From CAWBLP01 sp963789495 (lineage in GTDB: Bacteria > Pseudomonadota > Alphaproteobacteria > Acetobacterales > Acetobacteraceae): a stretch of DNA of 55,720 nucleotides. Under the pieces are notes generated by a model. That model saw nothing but the letters and a program-made list of their open reading frames with translations, did no database searches and had not been told where the DNA came from. Location of the stretch: the NCBI GenBank assembly GCA_963789495.1, contig CAWBLP010000030.1, forward strand, positions 1-55,720. The letters are read 5' to 3'. Positions 1 to 9,273 of this stretch are shown one piece after another; position 1 is the stretch's first letter, and each line of letters begins with the position of its first letter. The translations under genes and the position numbers were made by a program.

Positions 1-1237
1 ACCAAATCGCCCGCATCGGCCGTACTTTTTCTGACGAACGACGCGACGGACTTTTCAGCTATGTGCGGCCGGAGAGCCGGATCCCCAGACCCATCCGTTG
101 CGGGTGATCCGAACGCTGGCAGACGAGGCCCTGCAGTCGCTCAACGACCGGTTCGCGGCGCTGTATTCCGAGAACGGCCGTCCCTCGATCCCACCCGAGC
201 AGTTGCTGCGCGCGCTGTTGCTGCAAGCCTTCTACACCATCCGTTCCGAGCGTCAGCTGATGGAGCAGTTGAACTACAATCTGCTGTTCCGCTGGTTCGT
301 CGGCCTGTCGGTGGACGATCCGGTCTGGGTGCCGACCGTCTTCAGCAAGAACCGCGACCGGCTGCTGGAGGGCGACATCGCGGCGGCGTTCATGTCGGCA
401 GTGCTCAACCTGCCGCAGGTGCAGGGTCTGCTTTCGGACGAGCACTTCTCGGTTGATGGCACGCTGATCCAGGCGTGGGCCAGCATGAAGAGCTTCCGCC
501 GCAAGGACGGCAACGACGAACCGCCGGCACCGGGCCGCAATGGCGAGCGCAACTTCCGCGGCGAGACGCGTTCCAACGAGACACATGCCTCGACCACCGA
601 TCCGGACGCTCGTCTTGCCCGTAAATCAGGCGGACAGGAGGCGAAGCTGGGCTTCACCGGACATCTGCTTATGGAGAACCGCAACGGGCTGGTGGTGGAT
701 GCGCGCCTGACGCTGGCCACCGGGACGGCGGAGCCGGAGGCGGCGCTGGCCATGTTGGGCGAGTTGCCTGGTTCGGACAAGAAAACCGTCGGAGCAGACA
801 AGAACTACGACACGGCGGCGTTCGTTGCGGCAGCCCGCAAACTGAATGTGACCCCGCACGTGGCGCAGAACATCACCGCGCATCGCGGCTCGAACATCGA
901 CCGGCGCACGACGCGTCACGATGGCTACCGGATCAGCCAGGTGATCCGCAAGCGGATCGAGGAAGCCAATGGCTGGATCAAGGAAGTCGGCGGAATGGCG
1001 CAAACGAAGTTTCGGGGTCGCGCCCGCGTAGGCTGGATGTTCATGTTCAAGGCGACGGCTTACAACCTGATCCGACTGCCGCGGCTGCTCGCGATAGGAT
1101 GAGGCTGTCAGCGCTATGCCAAATGCTGGATCAGAGCCATTCTGACGCTGTGCAAATGCCTGATTCCGTCCCGACAAACCGAAAATCGAACACTGAACCT
1201 ACTGGCGCCTGACGTTGCAGAGGGTTTTTCAGCAGCC
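1..1237 (+). mobile_element. IS5-family insertion sequence, left end outside window
   Basis: A single transposase gene fills the element. At 1221-1237 the sequence reads agggtttttcagcagcc, the type of right terminal repeat seen at the end of many IS5-group elements (recalled, not searched). The matching left repeat is not visible because the window begins inside or just at the element. The right boundary near 1237 is therefore an estimate. Confidence 0.6.
51..1102 (+). pseudogene. IS5-family transposase, N-terminal frameshift
   Basis: This is a DDE transposase of the IS5 family that would cut and paste its own element. The long frame runs from 98 (TTG) to 1102. Acidic catalytic positions are visible in DGTLIQAWASMKS, in VGADKNYD and in the EEANGW segment near the C terminus. 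Upstream, another frame encodes the family's usual N terminus (LFSYVRPESRIPRP, 51-92). Joining it to HPLRVIRTLADE needs one extra base near position 90, so a single-base deletion separates the two parts. Either the copy is inactive, or it starts at the internal TTG and lacks about 30 residues. The true start lies at or left of the window edge. Confidence 0.8.
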
Positions 1238-1453
1238 TATTAGGCACCGGATCGGGCTTCAACCGTCGCATCGACCGTGTGGTGTGAATGATTTCAAAAA
1301 GGTCGTGCTGCATGGCTCAACTCCGGCGCGGGTTTCATCGGTAGCGTGAGGCGCTTTTGGAGCCTGCCGTCAACTATCCGCTTGGTTCCCGCGCATGATA
1401 GAGCGAATGGTCCATCACGCACACAGAACAACCCCCGCCGGACGGAGAGTAGA
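1103..1453. other. Intergenic: IS right end, then no gene seen
   Basis: The first 135 bases are the untranslated right end of the IS5-type element. Bases 1238-1453 hold no convincing gene. A purine-rich stretch (gacggagag, 1441-1449) just before 1454 is the probable ribosome binding site of the next gene. Confidence 0.5.
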
Positions 1454-1690
1454 ATGACCGATCGCCAAGCCAGCGCCGGCCGCAACCAGGAACAGAGCCT
1501 CGAAACCTTCCTCACGAAGAAAGCCGAGTTCGATGCACTGCTCGCCGACCTGCAACGCATGAGCGACGACCATTTCGGCGCCGATCCCGAGGCGGTCCTC
1601 TGGGGCCATGTCGGGACCTTGGAACGCTGGAACAGTCGGCTGCGTGAGGTGGCGGATTCCTACTTCACGCGGGGCGAATTCTCAGCCTGA
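1454..1690 (+). CDS. Small conserved-type hypothetical protein (78 aa)
   Basis: The function is not recognised. The ATG at 1454 was chosen over an earlier in-frame start at 1346 because GGACGGAGAG lies just upstream and the protein-like sequence begins there (MTDRQASAGRNQEQ). The product is acidic and predicted helical, with no membrane segment, signal peptide or cysteine. It sits 98 bp before the DUF3489 gene in the same direction. My recollection, unverified, is that this pair is common in recombinase-associated cassettes of Rhodospirillales. It could be an accessory or regulatory protein of the element. Confidence 0.6.
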   Translation: MTDRQASAGRNQEQSLETFLTKKAEFDALLADLQRMSDDHFGADPEAVLWGHVGTLERWNSRLREVADSYFTRGEFSA

Positions 1691-1788
1691 CGCTCCCCAT
1701 GCCAACCGCCCCGCCCGGATGCGCCCGGCGGGGCTCGGGCTGGTAGCAGGCGCCCGATGGTCGGGTGCCGCTGCCAGGAGCCACCCCG

Positions 1789-2568
1789 ATGACCCTCTCC
1801 CCCGCCGCCACCATCGTTCTGACCCGCGCCGCTGAGCGCCCGGACCGCCGGCTGGAATTCCACCGCAAGCTGCCGACCGGCGGTCGCCACAAGATGATCG
1901 ACGCCCTGCTGCGTAACGGCCTGATCGCCGAGACCCTGGGCGACTACCGCCTCGGTGACGGCTCGACCCTGATCGAGGACGCCACCACTGGCCTGATGCT
2001 GACCACTCTGCGCGTCACCGACGCCGGCCTGGCCGCCGTTGGCCACCAGGCGCCCATGCAGCCCGACAGGGCGCCACAGGCGGCCGCTGACACCACGGTG
2101 GCACAGGAACCCGCCGCGGTCGCCGACGCCCTCGAAGCCGCCACCGTGGCGCCCATAGCGGGGACGCCGGCCCGCGCCACGATGCGCCAGGCCGCGCAGG
2201 CGGTGCTGGCCGCTTGGGACGATGAGGCCAGCCGTGAGACCGACATCATCGCCGCGCTCGAGGGCCCGATGGAGACCCTGCGCGCCTTGTTCGCCGAGCG
2301 GGCGCCGCGGGCCACCACAGCCGCCCCACGCACGCCCCGTACCGGCACGAAGCAGGAGGCCGTGCTTGCCCTGCTGCGCCGCGACGAGGGGGCCAGCGGG
2401 CCGCAGATCGCCGAGGCCACCGGATGGGCCGCCCACACCGTCCGCGGCTTCCTGGCGGGGCTGAAGAAGAAGGGGTTCAGCATCGAGACGCTCGACCGGG
2501 TCCGGATGATCGGGCCCAACAAGGCGGGTGCCAAAGGGTCCTACACCGTCTACCGCACTGCCGGTTGA
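1789..2568 (+). CDS. DUF3489 domain-containing protein
   Basis: This is a 259-residue protein of unknown function. The ATG at 1789 is preceded by CAGGAG, which makes it a better start than the in-frame GTG at 1765. The first 80 residues form one conserved-looking unit (TGGRHKMIDALLRNGLI). A low-complexity Ala/Pro/Thr linker follows. The last 80 residues (TKQEAVLALLRRDEGASG through the Lys-rich GLKKKGF to the end) match DUF3489, a short winged-helix-like domain with a helix-turn-helix feel (GPQIAEATGWAAHTVRGFL). The family is frequent beside recombinases and prophages, so a DNA-binding role is plausible but unproven. It is convergent with the terminase block on its right. Confidence 0.8.
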   Translation: MTLSPAATIVLTRAAERPDRRLEFHRKLPTGGRHKMIDALLRNGLIAETLGDYRLGDGSTLIEDATTGLMLTTLRVTDAGLAAVGHQAPMQPDRAPQAAADTTVAQEPAAVADALEAATVAPIAGTPARATMRQAAQAVLAAWDDEASRETDIIAALEGPMETLRALFAERAPRATTAAPRTPRTGTKQEAVLALLRRDEGASGPQIAEATGWAAHTVRGFLAGLKKKGFSIETLDRVRMIGPNKAGAKGSYTVYRTAG

Positions 2569-2841
2569 CCCGACTGCCCACCCGATCACGCCGTCACCCG
2601 GGTCAAGCGGGTGGCGGTATCGTCGAACGCGCGACCGCGCCCCTGGTGTCACAGTCCCGGCGACGGATCAGCCCAGCTGAATGACCAATCGCAAACGTGA
2701 CATCCTGCCGGTGACGAGCCCGAACGGAGGTCCACGGCGGGGCATCCCGTGGGAAGATATCCCACACCTCACACCCATCGTCATCGTCCTGCGCATTCAC
2801 CGGTCTTTCTGATAACGGAGATACTCACGCGCTCCGATTGT
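2569..2841. other. Intergenic, 273 bp, no gene seen
   Basis: This spacer lies between the end of the DUF3489 gene and the end of the large terminase gene, which converge. Overlapping short frames exist, but none has a protein-like composition or a ribosome binding site. No clear factor-independent terminator was found. Confidence 0.4.
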
Positions 2842-4494
2842 TCAGGCGACCATCGCCATGATGTCGAGGACGGGGTTTGCTTCCGGGTTCCTCGACATCA
2901 AAGCCACTGCGTCAAACAGCGCCATCACCGGATCGATCTTCCCGGTGCCGCTGTTCTGCTTGGTGATGGTGATCGCGTTGCCCTTTGGCTCCGCTTTGGC
3001 GTTGCCCACCGCCCAATCCACGATCCGCTGCGCCGCATGCACCAGCGCGCCTGACGCCAGCTTGACCTCCGCCGTTTTGATCGCCCCGTTCAGCGTCCAG
3101 CCCTGCGGGATGCCGACGACACGGTCGTTGCCGATGATACCAACCTCGGCCAGCGCATCGACGATCGCGCCCACGCCCATCGGGTCGAGACCCACTTGTG
3201 CCAGCAGGTCGGTCCGGTCGACCTCGGCACAGAGGGCCGCCACCTGCGTGAAGGCATCCTCCATGTCGTCGACAATCACCACGTCGCCGTCCAGCTGGAA
3301 GTCACGCAAACGCGGTGCTTCGGACTTGCGACGCTCCAGCACCGACTGGTGCGCCCAGGACCGTGACCAGGACAGCCAGCGTCGCGCCACTGGTTCGCGG
3401 CCGAGCACCGCCACCGACAGCAAGTCGTCCAGCCCACCGCCATCGATGCCGATCGTCACCACCTCGGAGCGAGACAGGAGACCCTCCAGCGTTAGCGTCG
3501 CGTCGGTCGCCCCGAGCCAGTGGTCCGCGCCCCGCCAACGGTCCGACTTCAGCGCCAGGCCAATCTCGACGTTCAAATGCTGCGAGGCCCAGCGCGCCAA
3601 TTCGCCATCGCCGCTTTCCACCGCCGCCTCGTAGTCCGGCAGCAACCGCTCGACCGACACGCTCAGCCCGTTGTTCGGCAGCACCATCCACCAGTTGGCT
3701 GGGTCCCGCCAATCCTTGTCCACGGGGAACTCATAGAGCATCGGCAGGATCGGCAGATGCGCCGTCCCGTCCCGCACCTTGCGCGCCTTCAGCAATTCCG
3801 TCCGAAACACCCCGGAAGGCGGGCGCTCGCTCTGCGTCGTGATGGTGAGCAGGAAGCCCTCGGGGTTCGGTAGCAGGCCACCGCGCAACTGGCCGATTAC
3901 CCGATCGGCGTCATGCGCCTCGGCGATCACGTGCAGTTCATCCAGCAGGACGCCAGACGGCTTCGAGCCGGTCACCACCTTGGGGTCAAACGACTTCACC
4001 TTGAGAAACGCATTGGTCGGACGATAGGTGATCCGCTTGATGTGTTCCACCACGTGGAACTTGGCGGCCAACACCGGATCGGCCTCGACCATGCCAGCGG
4101 CCTGGCGGAAGGCGAGATCGGCGACCTCCTGGGTGGGGGCGACCAGCAGGAACTCGGCGCGGGGGCGACGGTTCATCAGCAAAGCGGTGATCATCACCGC
4201 CGCGCCGGTCGTGGTCTTCGATGACTTCTTCGGGACCAAGCAAAAGAACTCGCGGATGTGGCGGCTGTTCGAGGCAGCGTCGTAGGAGCCGAACACGGCA
4301 CGCACGAGGTCGCGCTGCCATGCACCAGCGGCATCGGCCAGCATGGGCCGGCCCGGGACGTCGGGCAGGCGGAGCAGGTTGAAGATCGCCACCGCGCGCG
4401 ACGCCGCTCCGGCATCGAGCGGCAGGTCGGGAACGAGGGACCGGCCGGCCCGGATGCGGTCGCCCCAGTCAGGGCAGGCGGTGGGCCAGGCCAT
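2842..4494 (-). CDS. Phage terminase large subunit
   Basis: This is the 550-residue packaging ATPase/nuclease that would drive and cut DNA at a phage portal. A deviant Walker A, LVPKKSSKTTTGA, is at residues 86-98. Walker B is GVLLDELHVI at about 181-190, with D185 and E186. A C-terminal RNase H-like nuclease half begins near residue 346, where TIGIDGGGLDDL supplies the first acidic residues (D351, D356/357). The length is normal for the family and no frame break is seen. The start lies one base after the small-subunit stop, as in a tight operon. No portal, protease or capsid gene follows, so the packaging target must be supplied elsewhere or the element is a remnant or satellite. Confidence 0.92.
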   Translation of the reverse strand: MAWPTACPDWGDRIRAGRSLVPDLPLDAGAASRAVAIFNLLRLPDVPGRPMLADAAGAWQRDLVRAVFGSYDAASNSRHIREFFCLVPKKSSKTTTGAAVMITALLMNRRPRAEFLLVAPTQEVADLAFRQAAGMVEADPVLAAKFHVVEHIKRITYRPTNAFLKVKSFDPKVVTGSKPSGVLLDELHVIAEAHDADRVIGQLRGGLLPNPEGFLLTITTQSERPPSGVFRTELLKARKVRDGTAHLPILPMLYEFPVDKDWRDPANWWMVLPNNGLSVSVERLLPDYEAAVESGDGELARWASQHLNVEIGLALKSDRWRGADHWLGATDATLTLEGLLSRSEVVTIGIDGGGLDDLLSVAVLGREPVARRWLSWSRSWAHQSVLERRKSEAPRLRDFQLDGDVVIVDDMEDAFTQVAALCAEVDRTDLLAQVGLDPMGVGAIVDALAEVGIIGNDRVVGIPQGWTLNGAIKTAEVKLASGALVHAAQRIVDWAVGNAKAEPKGNAITITKQNSGTGKIDPVMALFDAVALMSRNPEANPVLDIMAMVA

Positions 4495-4495
4495 G

Positions 4496-4861
4496 TCAGT
4501 TCAGCAATCGTTCCCAATCCGTGCCATGTTCAGCGGCGCGGGCGATGGTCTCGATCTGCTCCTTCTTACCCGGCTCGATGGCGACATCGCGCCAACCGGC
4601 TCGGCACTTCAACCAGAAGATGCAGGCGGTGACGGCTTCCTTGCCGGTGCCCTCGACGGCCTTGCGGAAGAGAGACTGCGCCACCTTGGAATTCGCCTCG
4701 ATCGCGGCGGTTTCCAGCTCGGCCCAGAAATGTTTGCGCAGGGTCGGGGCGGAGCAGCCGATGACCTTCGCGATGTCGTCCTGCGGGACGCCAAAGGCGG
4801 CCATGACCTTGACCTGGGCGCGCTGGGCGTCGGAGGACGTGAATTCAGGCCGGCCGGTCAT
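4496..4861 (-). CDS. Phage terminase small subunit-like protein
   Basis: This is a 121-residue DNA-recognition partner of the large terminase. The start at 4861 (MTGRPEFTSSDAQR) has GGAG a few bases upstream; a longer in-frame extension reads through the methyltransferase gene and is rejected. A helix-turn-helix is visible at about residues 20-45 (VPQDDIAKVIGCSAPTLRKH), typical of small terminases. A helical oligomerisation region follows (AAIEANSKVAQSLFRKAVEG). The gene overlaps the 3' end of the methyltransferase by 17 bp and ends one base before the large terminase start. Confidence 0.85.
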   Translation of the reverse strand: MTGRPEFTSSDAQRAQVKVMAAFGVPQDDIAKVIGCSAPTLRKHFWAELETAAIEANSKVAQSLFRKAVEGTGKEAVTACIFWLKCRAGWRDVAIEPGKKEQIETIARAAEHGTDWERLLN

Positions 4862-6203
4862 CGTGTATCTCCTGCAATCGGTCCGCTGCGATGGCGGCAA
4901 ACGTCCGGTCATCCCTCTCCAGCAAAGCCTCCTCGCCGGTAAACGCCTGCCAACGGGTGACGGCGACATCGACATAGGCGGGGTTGATCTCGATGGCGTG
5001 ACAGGCCCTTCCTGTTATCTCGGCGGCGATGATCGTGGTGCCCGATCCGCAGAATGGCTCATAGACCGCCTGACCCGGGCTGCTGTTGTTCTCGATCGGC
5101 CGGCGCATGCATTCCACCGGCTTTTGCGTACTGTGGATCGTATCAGCATCCTGGTCGCGGCTGGAGATCGACCACAGCGAGGTCTGCTTGCGGTCGCCGG
5201 TCCAATGGCCGGAGCCCCGCACGCCATACCAGCAAGGTTCGTGCTGCCAGTGATAATGCCCCCGGCTCATGACCAGCCGCTCCTTCGCCCAGATGATCTG
5301 GGCGCGGATGGCGAAGCTGCAGGATGTGAGGCTCTCGGCCACCGTGGCGGCGTGCAACGCCCCGTGCCAGACATAGACAACATCGCCGGGGAACAGCGCC
5401 CAGGCCTCGCGCCAGTCGGCCCGGTGGTCGTTCTCCACGGTACCGGTGCGGCGGGTGGTGCTGATACCAGCGCGGTTGCGCCAGGTCGGGTCGTATTCCA
5501 CCCCATAGGGCGGGTCGGTGACCATCAGGTGGGGTGCTGCGCCTCCCAGCGCATGGGCCACGGTGGCCGCGTCAGTGCAGTCGCCGCAAACCAGACGATG
5601 GGACCCCATCAACCAGACATCACCAAGCCGGGTGATGGGATGTTCGGGAACATCGGGGATGTCATCCGGATCAGTCAGACCGGTGGCGGGATCGGCCAGG
5701 AAGGCGGCAATCTCCCCGGGTTCGAACCCGGTCAGACCAAGGTCGAAGCCCAAGTCTTGCAGGTCACCAAGTTCGATCTTGAGCAGCGTCGCGTCCCAAC
5801 CGGCGGACTGCGCCAAGCGGTTGTCGGCCAGGAGGTACGCTCGCTTCAGAGCCGCCGACCAACCGCGCGCCACCATCACCGGCACGTTCACGATGCCCAG
5901 CTGGCGCGCAGCCAGCACGCGACCATGCCCGGCAATGATGCCACCGTCCTCACCGATCAGAACCGGCACGGTCCAGCCCCACTCACGGATCGAGGCAGCG
6001 AGCTGGGATATCTGCTCCGGACTATGGGTCCTGGCGTTGCGGGCATAGGGCACGAGCAGGTCCACATCGCGTCGCTCGACGGCATCAGCCGGCCAGGACT
6101 GATCGTCGCCGATGACCGGGCGCCTTTTCGCATTCTGTGGACTGGCGGTCGGCACCTCGGGCAGCTCCCTTTTTAGGCGAAAAAAATCCGCGGCTGTCCC
6201 CAC
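4845..6203 (-). CDS. ParB-domain DNA methyltransferase (N4/N6 type)
   Basis: This phage-type modification enzyme would methylate adenine-N6 or cytosine-N4. Starting from GTG 6203 it has about 452 residues. Residues 45-140 form a ParB/Srx-like nuclease-fold domain (GEDGGIIAGHGRVLAARQLG is its core). The catalytic motif TDPPYG is at about 229-234, and the AdoMet site YEPFCGSGTT is at about 381-390. A DPPY motif N-terminal to the AdoMet motif gives the beta-class order. The start is uncertain. GTG 6203 is preferred because it begins 47 bp after the HNH stop and has GGAG upstream; the frame itself stays open to 6437, inside the HNH gene. It belongs to the HNH-methyltransferase-terminase operon. 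Confidence 0.85.
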   Translation of the reverse strand: MGTAADFFRLKRELPEVPTASPQNAKRRPVIGDDQSWPADAVERRDVDLLVPYARNARTHSPEQISQLAASIREWGWTVPVLIGEDGGIIAGHGRVLAARQLGIVNVPVMVARGWSAALKRAYLLADNRLAQSAGWDATLLKIELGDLQDLGFDLGLTGFEPGEIAAFLADPATGLTDPDDIPDVPEHPITRLGDVWLMGSHRLVCGDCTDAATVAHALGGAAPHLMVTDPPYGVEYDPTWRNRAGISTTRRTGTVENDHRADWREAWALFPGDVVYVWHGALHAATVAESLTSCSFAIRAQIIWAKERLVMSRGHYHWQHEPCWYGVRGSGHWTGDRKQTSLWSISSRDQDADTIHSTQKPVECMRRPIENNSSPGQAVYEPFCGSGTTIIAAEITGRACHAIEINPAYVDVAVTRWQAFTGEEALLERDDRTFAAIAADRLQEIHDDRPA

Positions 6204-6250
6204 ATTGGTAGACAACTCCCATACTTGGGACGATTTGATCCCCCCCGCCC

Positions 6251-6595
6251 CTAGGTCGGCCGGGCCATCCTTCGCGCTCGCTCCCGGAACGTTTTCAGGC
6301 CATGATGACTGGCGCACAGGCACATCCCGTTCGCTCCGGCCAATGCAGCACCTCCGTCCTTCCGTTCCACGACGTGGTCGGCATACATTCGATGTGCTGG
6401 TGCGGCCCGCTCGCAGCGCACGCCCCGGTCCAGCCACTCACAGCGATGGCCAGCCCGCGTAACGACTGCCTCACGCCAGGCGCGATGCTCCGCAGTCAGC
6501 AGCTCTCGGTCCGCCTGCTTGGGCGCCAGGTGTGCCACGCGCGTATCGACAATCGGAAGGGCGGGACGAAGGGTGTGCAACAGTGGGGGCATCAC
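6251..6595 (-). CDS. HNH endonuclease
   Basis: This is a 114-residue nuclease of the kind found next to terminases, where HNH proteins assist DNA cleavage during packaging. A zinc-ribbon-like pair (C52, C61) is followed by the HNH core ADHVVERKDGGAAL, with D73-H74. N89 lies in NGMCLC and the final histidines are in ASHHGLKTF (H97/H98). The ATG overlaps the stop of the preceding 77-residue gene, which suggests translational coupling. Position directly upstream of the methyltransferase and terminase genes supports a packaging role. Confidence 0.88.
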   Translation of the reverse strand: MMPPLLHTLRPALPIVDTRVAHLAPKQADRELLTAEHRAWREAVVTRAGHRCEWLDRGVRCERAAPAHRMYADHVVERKDGGAALAGANGMCLCASHHGLKTFRERARRMARPT

Positions 6596-6825
6596 ATCGG
6601 CTCCCGCGGTTGAGCGGCCCGGATGTTTTGCCCCAGCATCCGTTGCATCCCACGGAACACCATCGGCGCGCGCAAGGATCGCTCCCAGCGACGGGTCGTG
6701 TTGGCCGGACCTTCATCAGCGGACGACGGGAGCGGCACGGCCAACGGCACGTAGAGCCGCGCGAACCGGAGCCAGGCTTCCGTGTGCGTGTGCCTCGAAG
6801 ACGAACTGTGGTGCTGGATCGTCAT
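6592..6825 (-). CDS. Hypothetical protein (77 aa) heading the packaging operon
   Basis: No family is recognised. The protein is basic, Ser/Arg/His-rich at its N terminus (MTIQHHSSSSRHTHTEAW) and has no membrane segment. It is kept because its stop overlaps the HNH start in the same operon, and because an AT-rich promoter-like region lies directly upstream. It could be a small DNA-binding or nuclease-associated protein, but nothing in the sequence proves that. Confidence 0.5.
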   Translation of the reverse strand: MTIQHHSSSSRHTHTEAWLRFARLYVPLAVPLPSSADEGPANTTRRWERSLRAPMVFRGMQRMLGQNIRAAQPREPM

Positions 6826-6860
6826 GGCGCCAGTCTACATCATCGGCCTCACAAGGGACA

Positions 6861-6878
6861 ATACGATAATAATACGAT
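6861..6878 (-). promoter_or_regulatory. Candidate promoter/operator: ATACGAT direct repeat, 11-bp spacing
   Basis: The heptamer ATACGAT occurs at 6861-6867 and again at 6872-6878, exactly one helical turn apart. It lies in an AT-rich patch that stands out from the surrounding GC-rich sequence, about 40 bp upstream of the start of the 77-residue gene and the packaging operon. The layout suits a promoter with a dimeric repressor or activator site. No expression evidence exists in the sequence itself. Confidence 0.4.
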
Positions 6879-6968
6879 CTGGTACTTTCTTCTTCTATTG
6901 TGACGGATGACTATGCCTGATCCTGTCGGCTGGAGACGGTATGCTGGTGATGGATCAGGCGCGATCCG

Positions 6969-9271
6969 TCATCGCGGATCAGGCGCGGTGCCTGCCTCAC
7001 AGCGTGACATTGCTCGCGCCACGGCTGCGCTGGGATTTGCCATTTCAAGACGAGCCACGAGTGCAGCGATGTGAAGCCGGTCATTGGCTATGCGCTGCGG
7101 CACGGCGGTGTCGAGCCGCATGCCGAGACCCGCAAGCCGCATCGATCCGTCAGCAAGGTCACAGGCCGCGACCGGAGCAGCACCTGAGCCGCCGCCCACC
7201 ACCTCATAATGGTCCAACGGTCCAAGCCGCGCTTTCAGCCAGCCCCGTGGGTCGGCAATCATCCCCAGGTCGAACCGGACCGTCCGATCCTTATGGCCAG
7301 CGCCGCCCGGGCGATAGCGCACAAACGCAGAGGACAGGGACATTTCGCTATTATAGAGGGTACTGATAATAGCCATTTGTCCCTGTCCTCTGCGTTTCCT
7401 TCTTCGCCGCCTCGTGGCTCGGCCACAGGGCGGGGAACGCGCGCGCCATGTCAGCGGCGTTGGTTAACACCACACCAGCCGCCGCCATGGCATCGCGCCG
7501 GGTGGGTTTGATGTCCTCCCAGGATAGCACCTGATCGACGGCGATCGGCAGTGACCACGTCGGTCAGCAGATCGATCTCCAGGGCGTCCTCGGCGGTGCG
7601 GTTGACGCCGCGCCCCCGCCCAAGGGCCTGGATCAGTTCACCCTCGCAAACCGTCCAGCGGATCGCCTCCGCCAGCGGATCGTCATGGAGCTCGCCTGCC
7701 ATGGCGTGCACGCTGCCGTCGGTCAGCCCGATCCGCCGCTCGACACGATCATACCACCATGCCGCCGCATCCCGCGTGCCGGCCAGCGTCCGGTTGCTGA
7801 TCGCCGCCGCCAGGCGCTCGACGGTGGTTGGCGCCGGCAGTGTCCGGCCCAGGATGATCAGACCGGCGACGCTCCGCCAGCGATCCAGGCCGCTCAGCGC
7901 ATTGAAGTGCACGGCGGCGACATTGTGCGGCAATCCCAGGCGCTCGAATTGGTCGAGGGCCGCTTTCTGACCAACCACAAGCACGTCCGGTCCATCCGGA
8001 GCCCGGCCGCGCAACTCGGCGGCACGCAGAGCGACCCAGGTCGTGAGATCGCGCAGGTGGTTGGCGGCGGTCGTCCGCTCGCGTTCCCGCGTGTCCGCCG
8101 GCGGCGTCAGCGCCTTGGCGCTGGTCGGGGCACGTAGGATCTGACGGACCGTCACATGGGGGTGGCGGGCCATCACAGGGTCCGCAAACCGGATGTCCGG
8201 AATGAAGGGTTGGACCAGCTCTGGCCGCAGCGTCGCATCGAGATGCAGGATCGGTGCACCGCGACCCCACCCGGCGCGGATGTCGGCCCGCCACTGCAAG
8301 CGCAGCGACCGCACGGTGCCGTTCTCGGTCATCGCGTCAAACAGCTCGGCGCCGGCGACGTCGTGGTCGTTTTCCAGCGCTTGCGCGATCAACCGCCATA
8401 GGGCGGCGGCGCGAACCGGTGGTGCCCATGGCTCACCGGGCTTGGGCAGCACCTGGTCCATCCGCCGGTGCCGTTCGGCTGGGTCCATGCCGGGCAGCAG
8501 ACCGGGATTGCGCAGTCTTCGATGTTCCAGCCCTGCCGCCCGACGGCATTCCTCTGCGGTCAAACCCGTCGCGCGCAGGGCCGCGAGGGACAGGGGCCCG
8601 TTCCACGCAACGCCCAGCACCTGCCACAGCTTGTCGCGTGCCGCTGCAAGATCGGCGGTGTTGTCCCAGTGCAGTTGATTGCGGCTGGTGTAACAAATGA
8701 CGGTGGCGAACGTGCTCCGCAGACCGTCGAGCGTGAGAACCGCCTTGCCGTCTTGCCCACGTAGGCCAGCGGTCCAAAAACCCTCATCGAGCACCAGCAG
8801 GCCAACGTCACCGATCTCCTTCGGCGCCTGGTAGAACAGGGTGTCGTGGGCACAAACGATCACCTGTGCGGCGACGGCACGGGGCTTCTGAGCCTGATAG
8901 CCGCACTGGTGATACAGCGGGCAGACATGCAGGTTCCCATCATGCTGCACCTTGCAACTGCTAGGTTCGATAACCTGTTCAACCTCGATCGCATCGAAGG
9001 GGGCCGAGGGGTCAAGACACATCAGGCGTTCGGAGTTTGCGGGGGTTGGGTCGGGAGCGCTGCGGCCCTTCCACACCATGGCCTCGATGCCGAGTTCGAG
9101 GAATCCTTGGCATTGCTCCTCGGCCAGATCATGGCGGGGGACGCCGTAGATCACCTTGCGCGAGCCGAACGCTGTGGTTGCCAGCAACTCGACGATACCA
9201 CGACGGGCGGCGGTAGACTTGCCGAGACCGACATCGATCCGCAGGGCCAGACGGGGCAGCGGGGGGATCAC
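6969..9271 (-). pseudogene. Phage helicase-like P-loop ATPase, two frameshifts near C terminus
   Basis: This is a superfamily-type nucleic-acid ATPase that follows the primase gene. GTG 9271 lies two bases after the Toprim stop. Walker A is GLGKST (residues 15-20), Walker B is LVLDEGFW (D162-E163), and a motif-VI-like QALGRGRGVNRT lies near residue 570. Cysteines at about 85, 106, 117 and 123 between Walker A and B recall the iron-sulfur domain of XPD/DinG helicases (inference). The first frame ends at 7451, but a coherent continuation (VDQVLSWEDIKPTRRDAM) appears after a one-base shift near 7547. A second shift near 7360 leads into TLYNSEMSLSSAFVRYRP, which runs to 6969. The full product would be about 765 residues. 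Confidence 0.72.
7323..7397. repeat. Long composite palindrome (20-bp perfect arms plus 8-bp inner arms)
   Basis: The outer arms 7323-7342 (aaacgcagaggacagggaca) and 7378-7397 are exact inverted copies. Inside them gctattat (7347-7354) and ataatagc (7366-7373) form a second perfect pair around an 11-base loop. The element lies within the C-terminal coding part of the helicase-like gene and coincides with its second frameshift. It could form a strong hairpin in DNA or RNA. Confidence 0.85.
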
Positions 9272-9273
9272 GG

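Noticed and set aside
7323..7397. Protelomerase-type telomere site
   Set aside because: The palindrome invites the idea, but no protelomerase gene is present and the inner symmetry is broken, so I keep it only as an unexplained palindrome.
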